A DNA stretch of 64,000 bases, taken from Bradyrhizobium sp. B124 (GTDB lineage Bacteria; Pseudomonadota; Alphaproteobacteria; Rhizobiales; Xanthobacteraceae). The position numbers were made by a program, and so were the translations under genes. This document shows positions 34,015 to 42,410 of the stretch, in pieces; position 1 is the stretch's first letter; every line of letters begins with the position of its first letter. Location: positions 7,258,001 through 7,322,000 of the forward strand of contig NZ_CP152413.1 of NCBI RefSeq assembly GCF_038967635.1, written 5' to 3'. The notes under the pieces are model-generated. The model was not told the DNA's origin. It ran no database searches and worked only from the letters and a program-made list of their open reading frames with translations.

Positions 34015-35121
34015 AGAGTTAAAGCTTCCTTCGAGCTCAGGCTTCTGGATCCGACGCCCGCTGATCGCGCGGACGTAGACAAGGCGCTTGCCATCTTTAT
34101 CCAAAATACGTCGCCACTGCTCCGAACCAAAACCAATCAGATAAGACAGAAAATCGGCGACCCAACAACGCCAGAGGGGACGTTCTATTTCGCGGGCTTG
34201 CTCCGCTCCAAGAGCATCATCGGGTTCGCGATGTTCGGTTACTACCCGAATTCCAAGCTTGTCGTCGTCGATCATATGGTGATTGATCGTGATCACCGCG
34301 GAGATGCCGCGTTCTACATCTTTGCTCAACTCCTTCACGACACGATCCAAGGCCTTGATCTTGAGATTGACTTTACGGCCGTCGAACTCGAGGACGGGAA
34401 TGAGTATGGGTCTGAGCAAACGGGCGGAAACGAGTTAGTGCGGCTGCTCGGTCAGGTGGGGTTTGGAAAAGTTCATGCCGACTATTTCCTGGCCAACATC
34501 GAACCCGTAAATTACGAGGCGAAATACCCTGGGATCTTGATGCTGCGCGGAAGCCAAAAGCTCTACCGGATTAGGAAAGAGGACCTTCTTCAAATTTCCC
34601 GTGGAATCTTGTTCGAGCACTATCTTCCCTGGTACCGGGATTTCTTTGGCACGCAAACAGGAGCGTATCAACGATACCTGGAGCACCTGCACCAAGACTT
34701 TGCGAACCGTCTTGGGAACCAGCCAACCGTTAAGGTCAATGGTCCAGAGGCCGACGCTTTAATCGCGAGCCCAGCAAATGTCCCGGTTCGCTCGAACGAG
34801 TTTCGGGTTGGACAGTACATAGCAATGTTTGCTGCTGTTGCGTTCATCGCAAGCACGATCATCTACGAACTAAGTGTGCCTCCGCACTGGGCTATTCCGT
34901 TGCTGATTGCCTTCGTGGCGGTTTTCGGAGGCATTGTGGCGATCAGCAGCGGCAGATCTCTTGAGGTCTTCGAAGCAGCTATTCAATTTCTACGCGGCGG
35001 CAGACAAAAATCGCGCTATCCGCAAATTCGGCCATCTTCCAAAGACGCCGAACAAACACGTCGACAATTGAGAAATAGGAAGAAAGATTTGGCGATCGGG
35101 ACAGGCGATACACAAGACTAG
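34009..35121 (+). CDS. GNAT-like acetyltransferase with C-terminal membrane anchor
   Basis: 370 residues starting MRRVKASFELRLLDPTPADR; the ATG is inside the left inverted repeat and only a weak CGGA precedes it. Residues about 8-190 look like a GNAT domain: GTFYFAGLLRSKSIIGFAMFGYY, VVVDHMVIDRDHRGDAAFYIFAQLLHD (acetyl-CoA loop region) and LLGQVGFGKVHADYFL. Two membrane segments follow near 272-315 (YIAMFAAVAFIASTIIYEL and WAIPLLIAFVAVFGGIVAIS), then a basic tail. The substrate is unknown. The last 143 bp overlap, antisense, the end of the methyltransferase gene. Confidence 0.7.
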   Translation: MRRVKASFELRLLDPTPADRADVDKALAIFIQNTSPLLRTKTNQIRQKIGDPTTPEGTFYFAGLLRSKSIIGFAMFGYYPNSKLVVVDHMVIDRDHRGDAAFYIFAQLLHDTIQGLDLEIDFTAVELEDGNEYGSEQTGGNELVRLLGQVGFGKVHADYFLANIEPVNYEAKYPGILMLRGSQKLYRIRKEDLLQISRGILFEHYLPWYRDFFGTQTGAYQRYLEHLHQDFANRLGNQPTVKVNGPEADALIASPANVPVRSNEFRVGQYIAMFAAVAFIASTIIYELSVPPHWAIPLLIAFVAVFGGIVAISSGRSLEVFEAAIQFLRGGRQKSRYPQIRPSSKDAEQTRRQLRNRKKDLAIGTGDTQD

Positions 35122-35719
35122 ACAAGATGTGGAAGTATCTGACCCTCTCGATCTTGAACCCATATGCAGCAAGGAGCCGCCGTACGAAACCGTTAGAGTA
35201 CACCCAATACTGTTCGGGGCCCTTATAGAAAGTCGTAACAAAGGCGGCATCTGCTTTATAGTCTCTGGAGCCAAGGAACTCGAAGCTGTTGCTAAGCTCA
35301 ACGTGAAGCACCAAAAGTCCCCGGTTCTTCGTCACTGCCGCAAGCTCACTCAGTGCTTCTTCCAAGGAACAATAATTAACGACCGGACCGACGCAGATAG
35401 TGAGATCGGAAATTCCGGGCGGGAGCGGCAGCCGCTCCGCACTCGCACAAACCGGCCATTTTGATTGCCGCAGGCGAGCTTCAGCAATATCTATCTCGAC
35501 CCGATCGTGCGATGAATCGAAGTAGGAGTAGCCGCCTGACCCTACGTCGACGATAAGGCAGCGATCATCGCGAGGGACCAATTGCTCAGCTACCGTGAGC
35601 ATTTCCTCTTCGATCTGTCGCCTACTCCACGCATGCCAACGGTCTGTCTTGTCCCAAACCTCGTCAATCTCGTTATACTTCTTGCGAACGCGGGACAAAT
35701 AAGCAGACTGAGTGCGCAT
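34979..35719 (-). CDS. class I SAM-dependent methyltransferase
   Basis: 246 residues starting MRTQSAYLSRVRKKYNEIDE; the ATG lies inside the right inverted repeat. The Rossmann core shows motif I LIVDVGSGGYSYF, the acidic end of strand 2 in VEIDIAEARL, and ASAERLPLPPGISDLTICVGPVVNYC with LLVLHVELS further on. This is a small-molecule/protein-type class I methyltransferase without a DNA-methylase NPPY motif. It converges with the acetyltransferase and shares 143 bp with it. The substrate cannot be inferred. Confidence 0.82.
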   Translation of the reverse strand: MRTQSAYLSRVRKKYNEIDEVWDKTDRWHAWSRRQIEEEMLTVAEQLVPRDDRCLIVDVGSGGYSYFDSSHDRVEIDIAEARLRQSKWPVCASAERLPLPPGISDLTICVGPVVNYCSLEEALSELAAVTKNRGLLVLHVELSNSFEFLGSRDYKADAAFVTTFYKGPEQYWVYSNGFVRRLLAAYGFKIERVRYFHILSSLVYRLSRSPNLSSYFSIVDVFVRRLWKMAEFADSAIFVCRRVEIE

Positions 35720-35736
35720 AATTCCGAGTTATGTGC
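35714..35736. repeat. right copy of 23-bp dif-like inverted repeat
   Basis: Perfect reverse complement of 33,992-34,014: GCGCATAA, centre TTCCGAG, TTATGTGC. On the plus strand the extended arms read AGTGCGCATAA and TTATGTGCCTT. The ATG of the methyltransferase is in the inner GCGCATAA arm, the mirror image of the left copy. The recombinase gene starts 104 bp to the right. Confidence 0.9.
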
Positions 35737-35839
35737 CTTTCAGCCGCAAATTGTGATCGCGTTTACCATGAAGGAGTTTGAGCCCATGCCAATTCGGGCC
35801 GTCTTTGCGATAGAGACTGGCTGAATTGTGTAATGGAGT

Positions 35840-36757
35840 GTGCTTCTGATGCTGATCAGCTCAGCAGTTACCGACTACTTGCGGTATTGTACGATCGAAC
35901 GGCAGCTGTCCACGCACAGCCTCGAAGCCTATGCTGCGGATCTGAACGATTTTCATCGCTTCTTGGGTGCAGACCGTTCGGTGTCCTCAATAGTCAGTGC
36001 GGATCTCGGCGCTTACCTCTCCGATCTGTTGGAGCGTCGAAGGCTTTCGATTTCAACTGCGCGTCGACGCTTCGCTTGTCTGCGCACATTCTTTCGACGG
36101 ACGGCCGCTTTGGCCCAGGCGGCAGATCCGTTTCATGGATGGCGTCTTGAACTTCCGCGCCGCAAGGGACTGCCCCGCTGTCTCTCGCGCTCAGAAGTTC
36201 GAGGCGTATTGTCAAGCTTGGCAAGCACACGCGGGAAGGTCACCAGTTCCATCAGGCCGGTTCTAATCGGGGCTCGCCTAATGATTGCAACCGGCATAAG
36301 AGTGGGTGAGCTTTGCAAGATACGCATTTCTGATATCGCCCCAGAAGGAACGCGCGTTAGGATTCGCGGCAAGGGAGCGAGAGACCGGCATGTTTATGTC
36401 TCCGATGCGGTGCTTCAGTCTGAGCTCGTGCAGCTGCTGGAGTGTCGCGCGAAAGAGCGGAGCAAGGTTGCGCATCTGTTTTTGAATCGACTTAAGCGGC
36501 CGATGAGACCCCAATCGATTCGAAGAGCGCTTCGTCGTTATTCTGAAGTATCAAGCAACAGACGTCGTATCACGCCGCACATGTTACGCCATACGGCCGC
36601 AACTCTATTGATCGAGCGTGGCGTTGATATTCGGTTCGTTCAAAAGCTACTTGGACATTCGAGCATATCGACGACCGAAATTTATACCCATGTGTCAGAT
36701 GAAGCGTTAAGAGCTAGTTTGGAAAGGGCTGATGTGCTGGCCAATCTGGTAACATAG
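35840..36757 (+). CDS. Xer-like tyrosine recombinase
   Basis: 305 residues, the length of XerC/XerD and without an arm domain. The N-terminal SAM-like domain reads VTDYLRYCTIERQLSTHSLEAYAADLNDFHRFLG. The catalytic set is complete: Arg in TGIRVGELCKI, Lys in IRGKGARDRHVYV, HMLRHTAATLL (HxxR), LGHSSISTTEIYTHV (His and nucleophile Tyr). It lies directly outside the inverted-repeat cassette and is the obvious candidate to act on those repeats, though this is inference. It is not the housekeeping XerC or XerD by context. Confidence 0.92.
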   Translation: MLLMLISSAVTDYLRYCTIERQLSTHSLEAYAADLNDFHRFLGADRSVSSIVSADLGAYLSDLLERRRLSISTARRRFACLRTFFRRTAALAQAADPFHGWRLELPRRKGLPRCLSRSEVRGVLSSLASTRGKVTSSIRPVLIGARLMIATGIRVGELCKIRISDIAPEGTRVRIRGKGARDRHVYVSDAVLQSELVQLLECRAKERSKVAHLFLNRLKRPMRPQSIRRALRRYSEVSSNRRRITPHMLRHTAATLLIERGVDIRFVQKLLGHSSISTTEIYTHVSDEALRASLERADVLANLVT

Positions 36758-37497
36758 CCCGTCGAAGCGCGGAGGGGATGTAGTCGCCAAACGATTGAAA
36801 GTGTGCGGCTATGTTGAGGCGCCAGATCATGGGCGTTCATCATTGGTTTCGGCGAAGCACTGCTTCCACTTTCGCCGCGCCGGTGGGCGCGCAGTGATGG
36901 GGTGAAACCGTAATAATACACCCGCGGCCCATCCTTAGAGGCTATCTTCCGGTTGTCTACTGCCATGTGAGACGTTGGCTCGACCGCGTTGCGCTCGAGG
37001 AGGCGGGCGTCCATCTCAGCTCTCAACGCACCGGTGTCGGCTAGGTGTCGGGAGGACGATCATAGGGGCCGCCCCCCGCGCGGGGCAGGGTCGGATGCTT
37101 ACCAAAGAATCGATTACGGCGCGGCGTCGACGGCTAGACGGGCGATCGGCCTGAAGCCCAAGCTATCATTACGAGATCCGATCTGTGCCGCATCATCGCA
37201 CCTGCCCGAGCCTCGCCGCGCTGTTCGGCTCAGACGACGGCCCGATCTTCGGAGGCATAGAGCAGCTCTCGGCATTTCTGTGAGCTCTGGAATCGCTCGC
37301 GTGGTCGGCGAAAGTGACCCGCTGCTGGTGTCGGCGATCTTGGCCCGACCGAATCGACTGGATCCCGGCGGCCGATATCTGAACCGTCCCGCCAACAACC
37401 TGTAAACGGCTTTATGTACTGGGATCCCCAGACGCACACCAGCTTCGGCCAGCGCATCACCATAGAGCGGGCGGTCATCGACCGGCGGTCGGCCAGC
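36758..37497. other. 740 bp without a supported gene
   Basis: Frames here are short and compositionally odd. The stretch 36,830-37,030 has minus-strand words such as MAVDNRKIASKDGPRVYYYG that look like decayed coding sequence, but I could not name a family. A G+C-rich segment with GGCCGCCCCCCGCGCGGGGC lies near 37,060-37,085. The region probably holds mobile-element debris between the cassette and the hip module. Confidence 0.4.
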
Positions 37498-38808
37498 CTA
37501 GTTCGCTTCGTTGATGAGTTTGATGCGATGCAGAGCCGCGATCCGGATCGACTCCGTGAGTTTTCTCGGGAAGCCTGTAGGCAGAGCTTTGACGACCTCC
37601 TCGAAGTTCGCCTCGAATGTCGCGGTTAAATCATCAAAAATCGTGCGCACGACGGCGATCCCGACGCCCGACATTTCTGCCGTCTGGACGAAGTGCCGCG
37701 GCAGCACCTCATTTACGGTATAGTGGCGGCTCTTGCCGACCGACATGGCGAGTTTGAATGCCTTGGGTTGGATTTGCTTTGCATCGAGGCTCGGCTGCGC
37801 ACTCAACACGTCATAAAGGGGCGTGAGACGGAAACGTCCGCCGGGATAGAGGAAGACGCTGAAGTTTTTGCCGTGGGCATCCGTCGCGCCGATCAGCCAA
37901 AATACGATCCCCGCGCGCATGAAGACCGCGATATCTTCAGCGGGAGAATCGCTGCCTTTTAGCAGATCAAAGATTTCCTTCATGCCGGGACCGCCGTCGG
38001 ATTGATATTTTCGCGTCGGCGGGACGGAAAGCGCTTGGCAGCAGTCTTCTTGCGGAAGCCGGAGCAAACGTTTGTCCTGAGTCCAGCGGCGGTCAAAGCG
38101 CTCGACGATGAGTGTGCGCCGGCCGCCGAAGTCGGCAATCTCTGCATTGGCAGCCGGTATGCCAAGCGCCTTGATCAGCTTGAGACAGAAATACTCGTTC
38201 TCGACGCTGTTTGAGAGATCAACCCCATTTGGTAAGCGACCGATCTGTGGCTTCAGAATATGGGTTGTCGCCGTTGTCCCGGACGGTTTGTACCATTTGC
38301 CGCTTCGGCGCAGCAGAGCCGTCTTTTCTTGAGCGCCAGCCAGCGAGATACGAAAATCCTCGTCCTCGCCGAGGCCAAGCGGCGCTGTGGCCAGGTTTTG
38401 AATGAGTTTGCCAATGTCCTCATCGCTCACATATGTGCCATCGGTCTTTCCGGCCGGGCCCGGATCGATGCCTTCCGGCAAGAATTGGAGCGCGCCAACG
38501 CAGTCGTGGCCGAGGGACGAAAGCATGCTGTAGGCGTCGGTACCATTGGCTCCGACGCGCTCCGCAACACGCCTGCGTATTTGCTCGCTATCCGGCAATA
38601 GATTGTCGAAGACACTGGTCACCACTGCGCCGATGTACCGATCTTCACGAAGCGGCAATGACAGCGAAATCGGGAAAGTCGATTGCCAGGCGAGCCAGGC
38701 TGGATCGTATCGGAAATCGATAGCCCCGCTGGACTCGCGGTTGAGTACCCCTGCCTGGCGTCCGTTCACGAACACGTTCAACGGCTCATTGGCTCGCGGA
38801 CGGGCCAT
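37498..38808 (-). CDS. hipA: HipA-like serine/threonine kinase toxin
   Basis: 436 residues, full length. The N-terminal HipA domain begins LNVFVNGRQAGVLNRESSGAIDFRYDPAWL. The kinase core shows the ATP-binding loop ISLAGAQEKTALL near 154, THILKPQIG, the catalytic loop LIGATDAHGKNFSVF near 307 and FRLTPLYDVLSAQP (metal-binding Asp). HipA proteins phosphorylate aminoacyl-tRNA synthetases and cause growth arrest. The start ATG overlaps the hipB stop (TGATG), so translation is coupled and antitoxin is made first. All key residues look intact. Confidence 0.93.
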   Translation of the reverse strand: MARPRANEPLNVFVNGRQAGVLNRESSGAIDFRYDPAWLAWQSTFPISLSLPLREDRYIGAVVTSVFDNLLPDSEQIRRRVAERVGANGTDAYSMLSSLGHDCVGALQFLPEGIDPGPAGKTDGTYVSDEDIGKLIQNLATAPLGLGEDEDFRISLAGAQEKTALLRRSGKWYKPSGTTATTHILKPQIGRLPNGVDLSNSVENEYFCLKLIKALGIPAANAEIADFGGRRTLIVERFDRRWTQDKRLLRLPQEDCCQALSVPPTRKYQSDGGPGMKEIFDLLKGSDSPAEDIAVFMRAGIVFWLIGATDAHGKNFSVFLYPGGRFRLTPLYDVLSAQPSLDAKQIQPKAFKLAMSVGKSRHYTVNEVLPRHFVQTAEMSGVGIAVVRTIFDDLTATFEANFEEVVKALPTGFPRKLTESIRIAALHRIKLINEAN

Positions 38809-39059
38809 CAGAAGATGTCCTCGATATCGGCTGCACTGGCTTTGCTCCGCGGGCGAACGACCAGCTCAAGATCAAGCGCGGCCAATGCTTCCATGACGGT
38901 GTGCAGTTGAATGGCCGGTGCCCCTCCTTCGAGCCGGGACACCGTCGCTTGGCGCAGATGTATGACTTTCCCGAGATCGGATTGCGTCAGCCCGGCCTTT
39001 TTGCGAGCCCGGCGCAGGATGGCGCCGAGCTGCTTTTCTGTTCGTGCGATTTGGGTCAT
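38808..39059 (-). CDS. hipB: HipB-like XRE antitoxin/repressor
   Basis: 83 residues from ATG 39059 (MTQIARTEKQLGAILRRARK; GGAGG five bases upstream); the frame extending to 39095 runs into the operator. A single XRE HTH is visible: LGAILRRARKKAGLTQSDLGKVIHLRQATVSRLEGG. The C-terminal tail (SKASAADIEDIF) would contact HipA or be a protease handle. As in other hipBA operons, it should repress its own promoter through the palindromes directly upstream. Confidence 0.92.
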   Translation of the reverse strand: MTQIARTEKQLGAILRRARKKAGLTQSDLGKVIHLRQATVSRLEGGAPAIQLHTVMEALAALDLELVVRPRSKASAADIEDIF

Positions 39060-39078
39060 ATGCGCCTCCTGGACAAGA

Positions 39079-39177
39079 TATACGCAATCGCGCATAAATC
39101 GTCAATATTCGCGATCGCGTATAGACGCCGCCTATGCGCAATCGCGTATAAATCCGCTATATACGCGATCGCGGATA
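39079..39177 (-). promoter_or_regulatory. hipBA operator array: four 18-bp palindromes at 27-bp spacing
   Basis: Four sites at 39,079-39,096, 39,106-39,123, 39,133-39,150 and 39,160-39,177 match TAT-N-CGC-R-ATCGCG-N-ATA. The starts are exactly 27 bp apart. The first lies 20 bp upstream of the hipB start codon. Each half carries TAT(N)CGC and the centre is AATCGC or GATCGC, so HipB dimers would bind each. Identical spacing suggests cooperative binding or HipA bridging. Confidence 0.92.
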
Positions 39178-39179
39178 TG

Positions 39180-40375
39180 GCGCCTCCAGCTGAACGGGGG
39201 GAACTGCTCTAAAGCCGCCGACGTCAAAGTTGAAGAGGGCGTCCTCGATCAACGCGCACAGGCGCCGCGATAGCGCTGTCGCCGCCCCCATGGTCGGTCG
39301 CCCGACATATCCAAATGAAGAAGCTTTACCGAATTTGCTGGCTCTAAATCTCGAAACTCGAAACGAGCCGGCCTCCAAGAAAAAGTCAGCCGATCGTTTG
39401 GGACGAATGTCGACGAGCGTCGCAGTTCAAGCGGCCTATCCCGGGCAAAGAGGCCAAGGAGAACTCTTCGAGCGATAAGATATCCAAGAAGGACCATTCA
39501 GGTTGACACAAATCCACGATCGGGACGTCGCCGGAAGTCTGGTAGGCGGTGTTTCTCAAGCTTATCGGAGAAAATCACGATCGTTGAAAGGGCAGCTTGT
39601 CTTGGTGCCTTTTTCGCGCTCCGCTTCAAAAGCGCTTACTTTGATAGACATGCTTGTGATCTCTTGGTCATCAGGTCACGGCGAGCGACGGCAGGGCGCA
39701 AGCTGGGCACGCCATCTCCCTGACATTGACGCGCGTCCGGTCCGGTTGGCTTCCGCAATTTTCCTGGCTGAGCGCAGTCGAGCCGTCACAAGAGATAAAT
39801 CTCCATGACGACACGCGCTGCCGTGTGATTTCACATCTACGCTGTCCAGCGTGCGGGAAAGAATCGCTTCGAACATCAGAACGATCCTCTCCTTCATCTC
39901 AGGGGAGCCGGCATGTTACTGCAAGTCGCATGATCTCGCCGCACAGGCGCGCCGATACGGATAGAAATTCGGCCGCTCAGCATCAAACGATGCGTTTTGC
40001 GTCAACAAAAGAATACCGCTTTCCCGGCACCGCCGAAAAAGAGATTGCCTTGGACTCGCTCGTCTCTGCTTTCTCTGAAAATATTGATTGCTCGCCGAAT
40101 GGTGCTTGCGAGGGGAATGCGGATGACTTGCACTGACCTGTTTGACCGATCTCGAACCCGCGTCGCGCCGCTGACGTCGTGCCACACGGCGTGTTGTTGA
40201 CGTTCCGGGCGTTTGCCGGCGCGGATCAGGAACGCTGATCGCGCCAACCTTCCCGTAATTCAAAATCCGCCGGCGGCCCGCATGAGCCGCGTCGTAACCC
40301 GCTGGCCCGGTGCCGCGCGAACGCTTCCTGCTGCCTGCGTCACGTCCTCCACGTCCAACATTTGAGGTAATTCCA
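39180..40375. other. 1.2 kb without a supported gene
   Basis: Between the hip operator and sfnG the sequence is lower in G+C than the sfn operon and contains only short frames in all directions, none with a recognisable domain or convincing ribosome-binding site. The last 100 bp (GGCCCGGTGCCGCGCGAACG to the sfnG start) hold the operon leader. TTTGAGGT before 40,376 is the sfnG Shine-Dalgarno. The right end of the defence region probably lies in this stretch, but no repeat marks it. Confidence 0.45.
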
Positions 40376-41476
40376 ATGACCGCCAGCCATGATCAGATCA
40401 AGTTCGCCTATTGGGTGCCCAACGTCTCCGGCGGGCTCGTCATCAGCAAGATCGAACAGCGAACCGGTTGGGACATCGACTACAACCGCCGCCTGGCGCA
40501 GATCGCGGAGGCGAGCGGCTTCGACTATGCACTGAGCCAGATCCGCTTCACCGCCGGCTACGGCGCCGAACTCCAGCATGAGCCGGTCGCCTTCAGCCAC
40601 GCCTTGCTCGCGGCGACCAAGAAACTGAAGGTGATCGCGGCGCTGCTGCCCGGGCCATGGAATCCGGCGGTGGCGGCCAAGCAGATCGCGACCATCAGCC
40701 AGCTCACCGAAGGCCGCGTCGCCGTCAACATCGTCAGCGGCTGGTTCCGCGGCGAGTTCACCGCGATCGGCGAGCCCTGGCTCGACCACGACGAGCGCTA
40801 CCGCCGCTCGGAGGAATTCATCCGCGCGCTGCGCGGGATCTGGACGCAGGACAATTTTAGCTTCCGTGGCGATTTCTACCGCTTCTCGGATTACACGCTG
40901 AAGCCGAAGCCGGCCCATTCATTGCCCGAGATATTCCAGGGAGGCAGCTCGCGAGCGGCGCGCGACATGGCCGCGCGGGTATCGGACTGGTACTTCACCA
41001 ACGGCAATTCGGTCGAGGAGATCAGGCGGCAGGTCGAGGACATCCGCGCCAAGGCGCGCGCCAACAATCATTCCGTCAAGATCGGTGTCAACGCCTTTGC
41101 GATCGCGCGCGAGAGCGAGGCCGAGGCGCGTGCGGTGCTCGACGAGATCATCGTCAAGGCCGATCCGGAGGCGGTCAATGCCTTCGCGCATGAGGTGAAG
41201 AATGCCGGCAAGGCCTCGCCGGAAGGCCAGGGCAATTGGGCGAAATCGAGCTTCGAGGATCTCGTCCAGTACAATGACGGCTTCAAGACCAATCTGATCG
41301 GCACGCCCGAGCAGGTCGCCGAGCGCATCGTCGCGCTGAAGGAGGTCGGCGTCGATCTCGTGCTGCTCGGCTTCCTGCACTTCCAGGAAGAGGTCGAGTA
41401 TTTCGGCCGCCGCGTCATTCCGCTGGTCCGTGCGCTGGAGGCGCGGGCCGCGGCGCACGCCCAGGCTGCCGAGTGA
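40376..41476 (+). CDS. sfnG: dimethylsulfone monooxygenase (FMNH2-dependent)
   Basis: 366 residues from ATG 40376 (MTASHDQIKFAYWVPNVSGG; GAGGT upstream). It follows the SfnG pattern almost word for word: IKFAYWVPNVSGGLVISKIEQRTGWDIDYNRRLAQIAE, GFDYALSQIRFTAGYGAE, VIAALLPGPWNP, VNIVSGWFRGEF and ERYRRSEEFIRAL. This is a TIM-barrel luciferase-like monooxygenase converting dimethylsulfone to methanesulfinate with FMNH2 from a reductase partner. It is normally expressed under sulfate limitation. It opens the seven-gene operon; no flavin reductase gene is visible nearby. Confidence 0.93.
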   Translation: MTASHDQIKFAYWVPNVSGGLVISKIEQRTGWDIDYNRRLAQIAEASGFDYALSQIRFTAGYGAELQHEPVAFSHALLAATKKLKVIAALLPGPWNPAVAAKQIATISQLTEGRVAVNIVSGWFRGEFTAIGEPWLDHDERYRRSEEFIRALRGIWTQDNFSFRGDFYRFSDYTLKPKPAHSLPEIFQGGSSRAARDMAARVSDWYFTNGNSVEEIRRQVEDIRAKARANNHSVKIGVNAFAIARESEAEARAVLDEIIVKADPEAVNAFAHEVKNAGKASPEGQGNWAKSSFEDLVQYNDGFKTNLIGTPEQVAERIVALKEVGVDLVLLGFLHFQEEVEYFGRRVIPLVRALEARAAAHAQAAE

Positions 41477-41492
41477 TGGGGAGGCTGGCGAC

Positions 41493-42410
41493 GTGACCGC
41501 GGTGGCGACGAATGCCGGTGTCCTTGCGCTGGAGGCCGCTCCGGGGGAAGGGAAGGCGCGTGCAACGGCGATTGCCGATGCCCCCACACGGGTGCTCGCG
41601 CAGGCCGGCGATCGCGCGGCACGGCCGGTGCTGGCGCTGAGCGAGATCTCGCTCACATTCGGCGGCGTCGCGGCGCTGCGCGACGTCGATCTGGAGGTCG
41701 CACCGGGCGAAATCCGCGCGGTGATCGGCCCCAATGGCGCCGGCAAGAGCTCGCTGCTCAACGTCATCAGCGGGCTCTACCGTCCCGATCGCGGCCGGGT
41801 CTGGCTCGGCGAGCGCGCGTTTGTCCAGGTGCCGACGGCGCATCTCGCCGCGCATGGTGTCGCGCGCACGTTCCAGAATCTTGCGATCTTCAAGGGGCTG
41901 TCGGTGTTCGACAATGTCCTGATGGGCCTCGCGCACCGCGTCTGCGCCGGTTTCCTGCGCCAGCTCATCGGCTCGCCGCTGGCGCGCCGGATCGAGGCGG
42001 AGAACCGCGCCGCCGCCGAGGATGTCATTGGCTTCCTGCACCTCGGCGACGTCCGTAAGCGCGCCGCCGGAACCTTGCCCTACGGCTTGCAGAAGCGGGT
42101 CGAGCTGGCGCGGGCGCTGGTCGCGCGGCCGACCTTGTTGTTGCTCGACGAGCCGTTCGCGGGCGTCTCCTTGAGCGAGAAGCGCGAACTGTCCGAGCAT
42201 GTGCGCAATGCGCGCGACAGCTATGGCGCCACCATCGTGCTGATCGAGCACGACATCGCCGTGGTGATGGGATTGTCGGACCGCATCGCGGTGCTCGACA
42301 ACGGCGGCAAGATCGCCGACGGCACGCCCGACGAGGTGAGGTCCGACCAGGCGGTGATCGACGCCTATCTCGGTGTTGCGCATCACGACGTCACGGAGCT
42401 CGCGGTCTGA
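41493..42410 (+). CDS. ABC transporter ATPase, LivG type
   Basis: 305 residues from GTG 41493. The first 40 residues (TAVATNAGVLALEAAPGEGK..) are an unusual low-complexity extension; the ATPase begins at LALSEISLTFGGVAALRDVDLEV. Walker A GPNGAGKS, the Q-loop FQN in VARTFQNLAIF, signature LPYGLQKRVELARAL and Walker B LLLLDEPFAGVS are intact. LPYGLQ replaces the canonical LSGGQ, as is usual in LivG. It energises uptake together with the permeases and LivF-like ATPase downstream. The stop overlaps the next start (TGATG). Confidence 0.93.
   Translation: MTAVATNAGVLALEAAPGEGKARATAIADAPTRVLAQAGDRAARPVLALSEISLTFGGVAALRDVDLEVAPGEIRAVIGPNGAGKSSLLNVISGLYRPDRGRVWLGERAFVQVPTAHLAAHGVARTFQNLAIFKGLSVFDNVLMGLAHRVCAGFLRQLIGSPLARRIEAENRAAAEDVIGFLHLGDVRKRAAGTLPYGLQKRVELARALVARPTLLLLDEPFAGVSLSEKRELSEHVRNARDSYGATIVLIEHDIAVVMGLSDRIAVLDNGGKIADGTPDEVRSDQAVIDAYLGVAHHDVTELAV

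Noticed and set aside
33992..35736. Insertion sequence with 23-bp terminal inverted repeats
   Set aside because: The enclosed genes are an acetyltransferase and a methyltransferase, not a transposase, and I see no target-site duplication next to the repeats.
39079..39177. CRISPR-like array
   Set aside because: The regular 27-bp period comes from palindromic operators with 9-bp linkers beside hipB; the spacers are too short and no cas genes are present.
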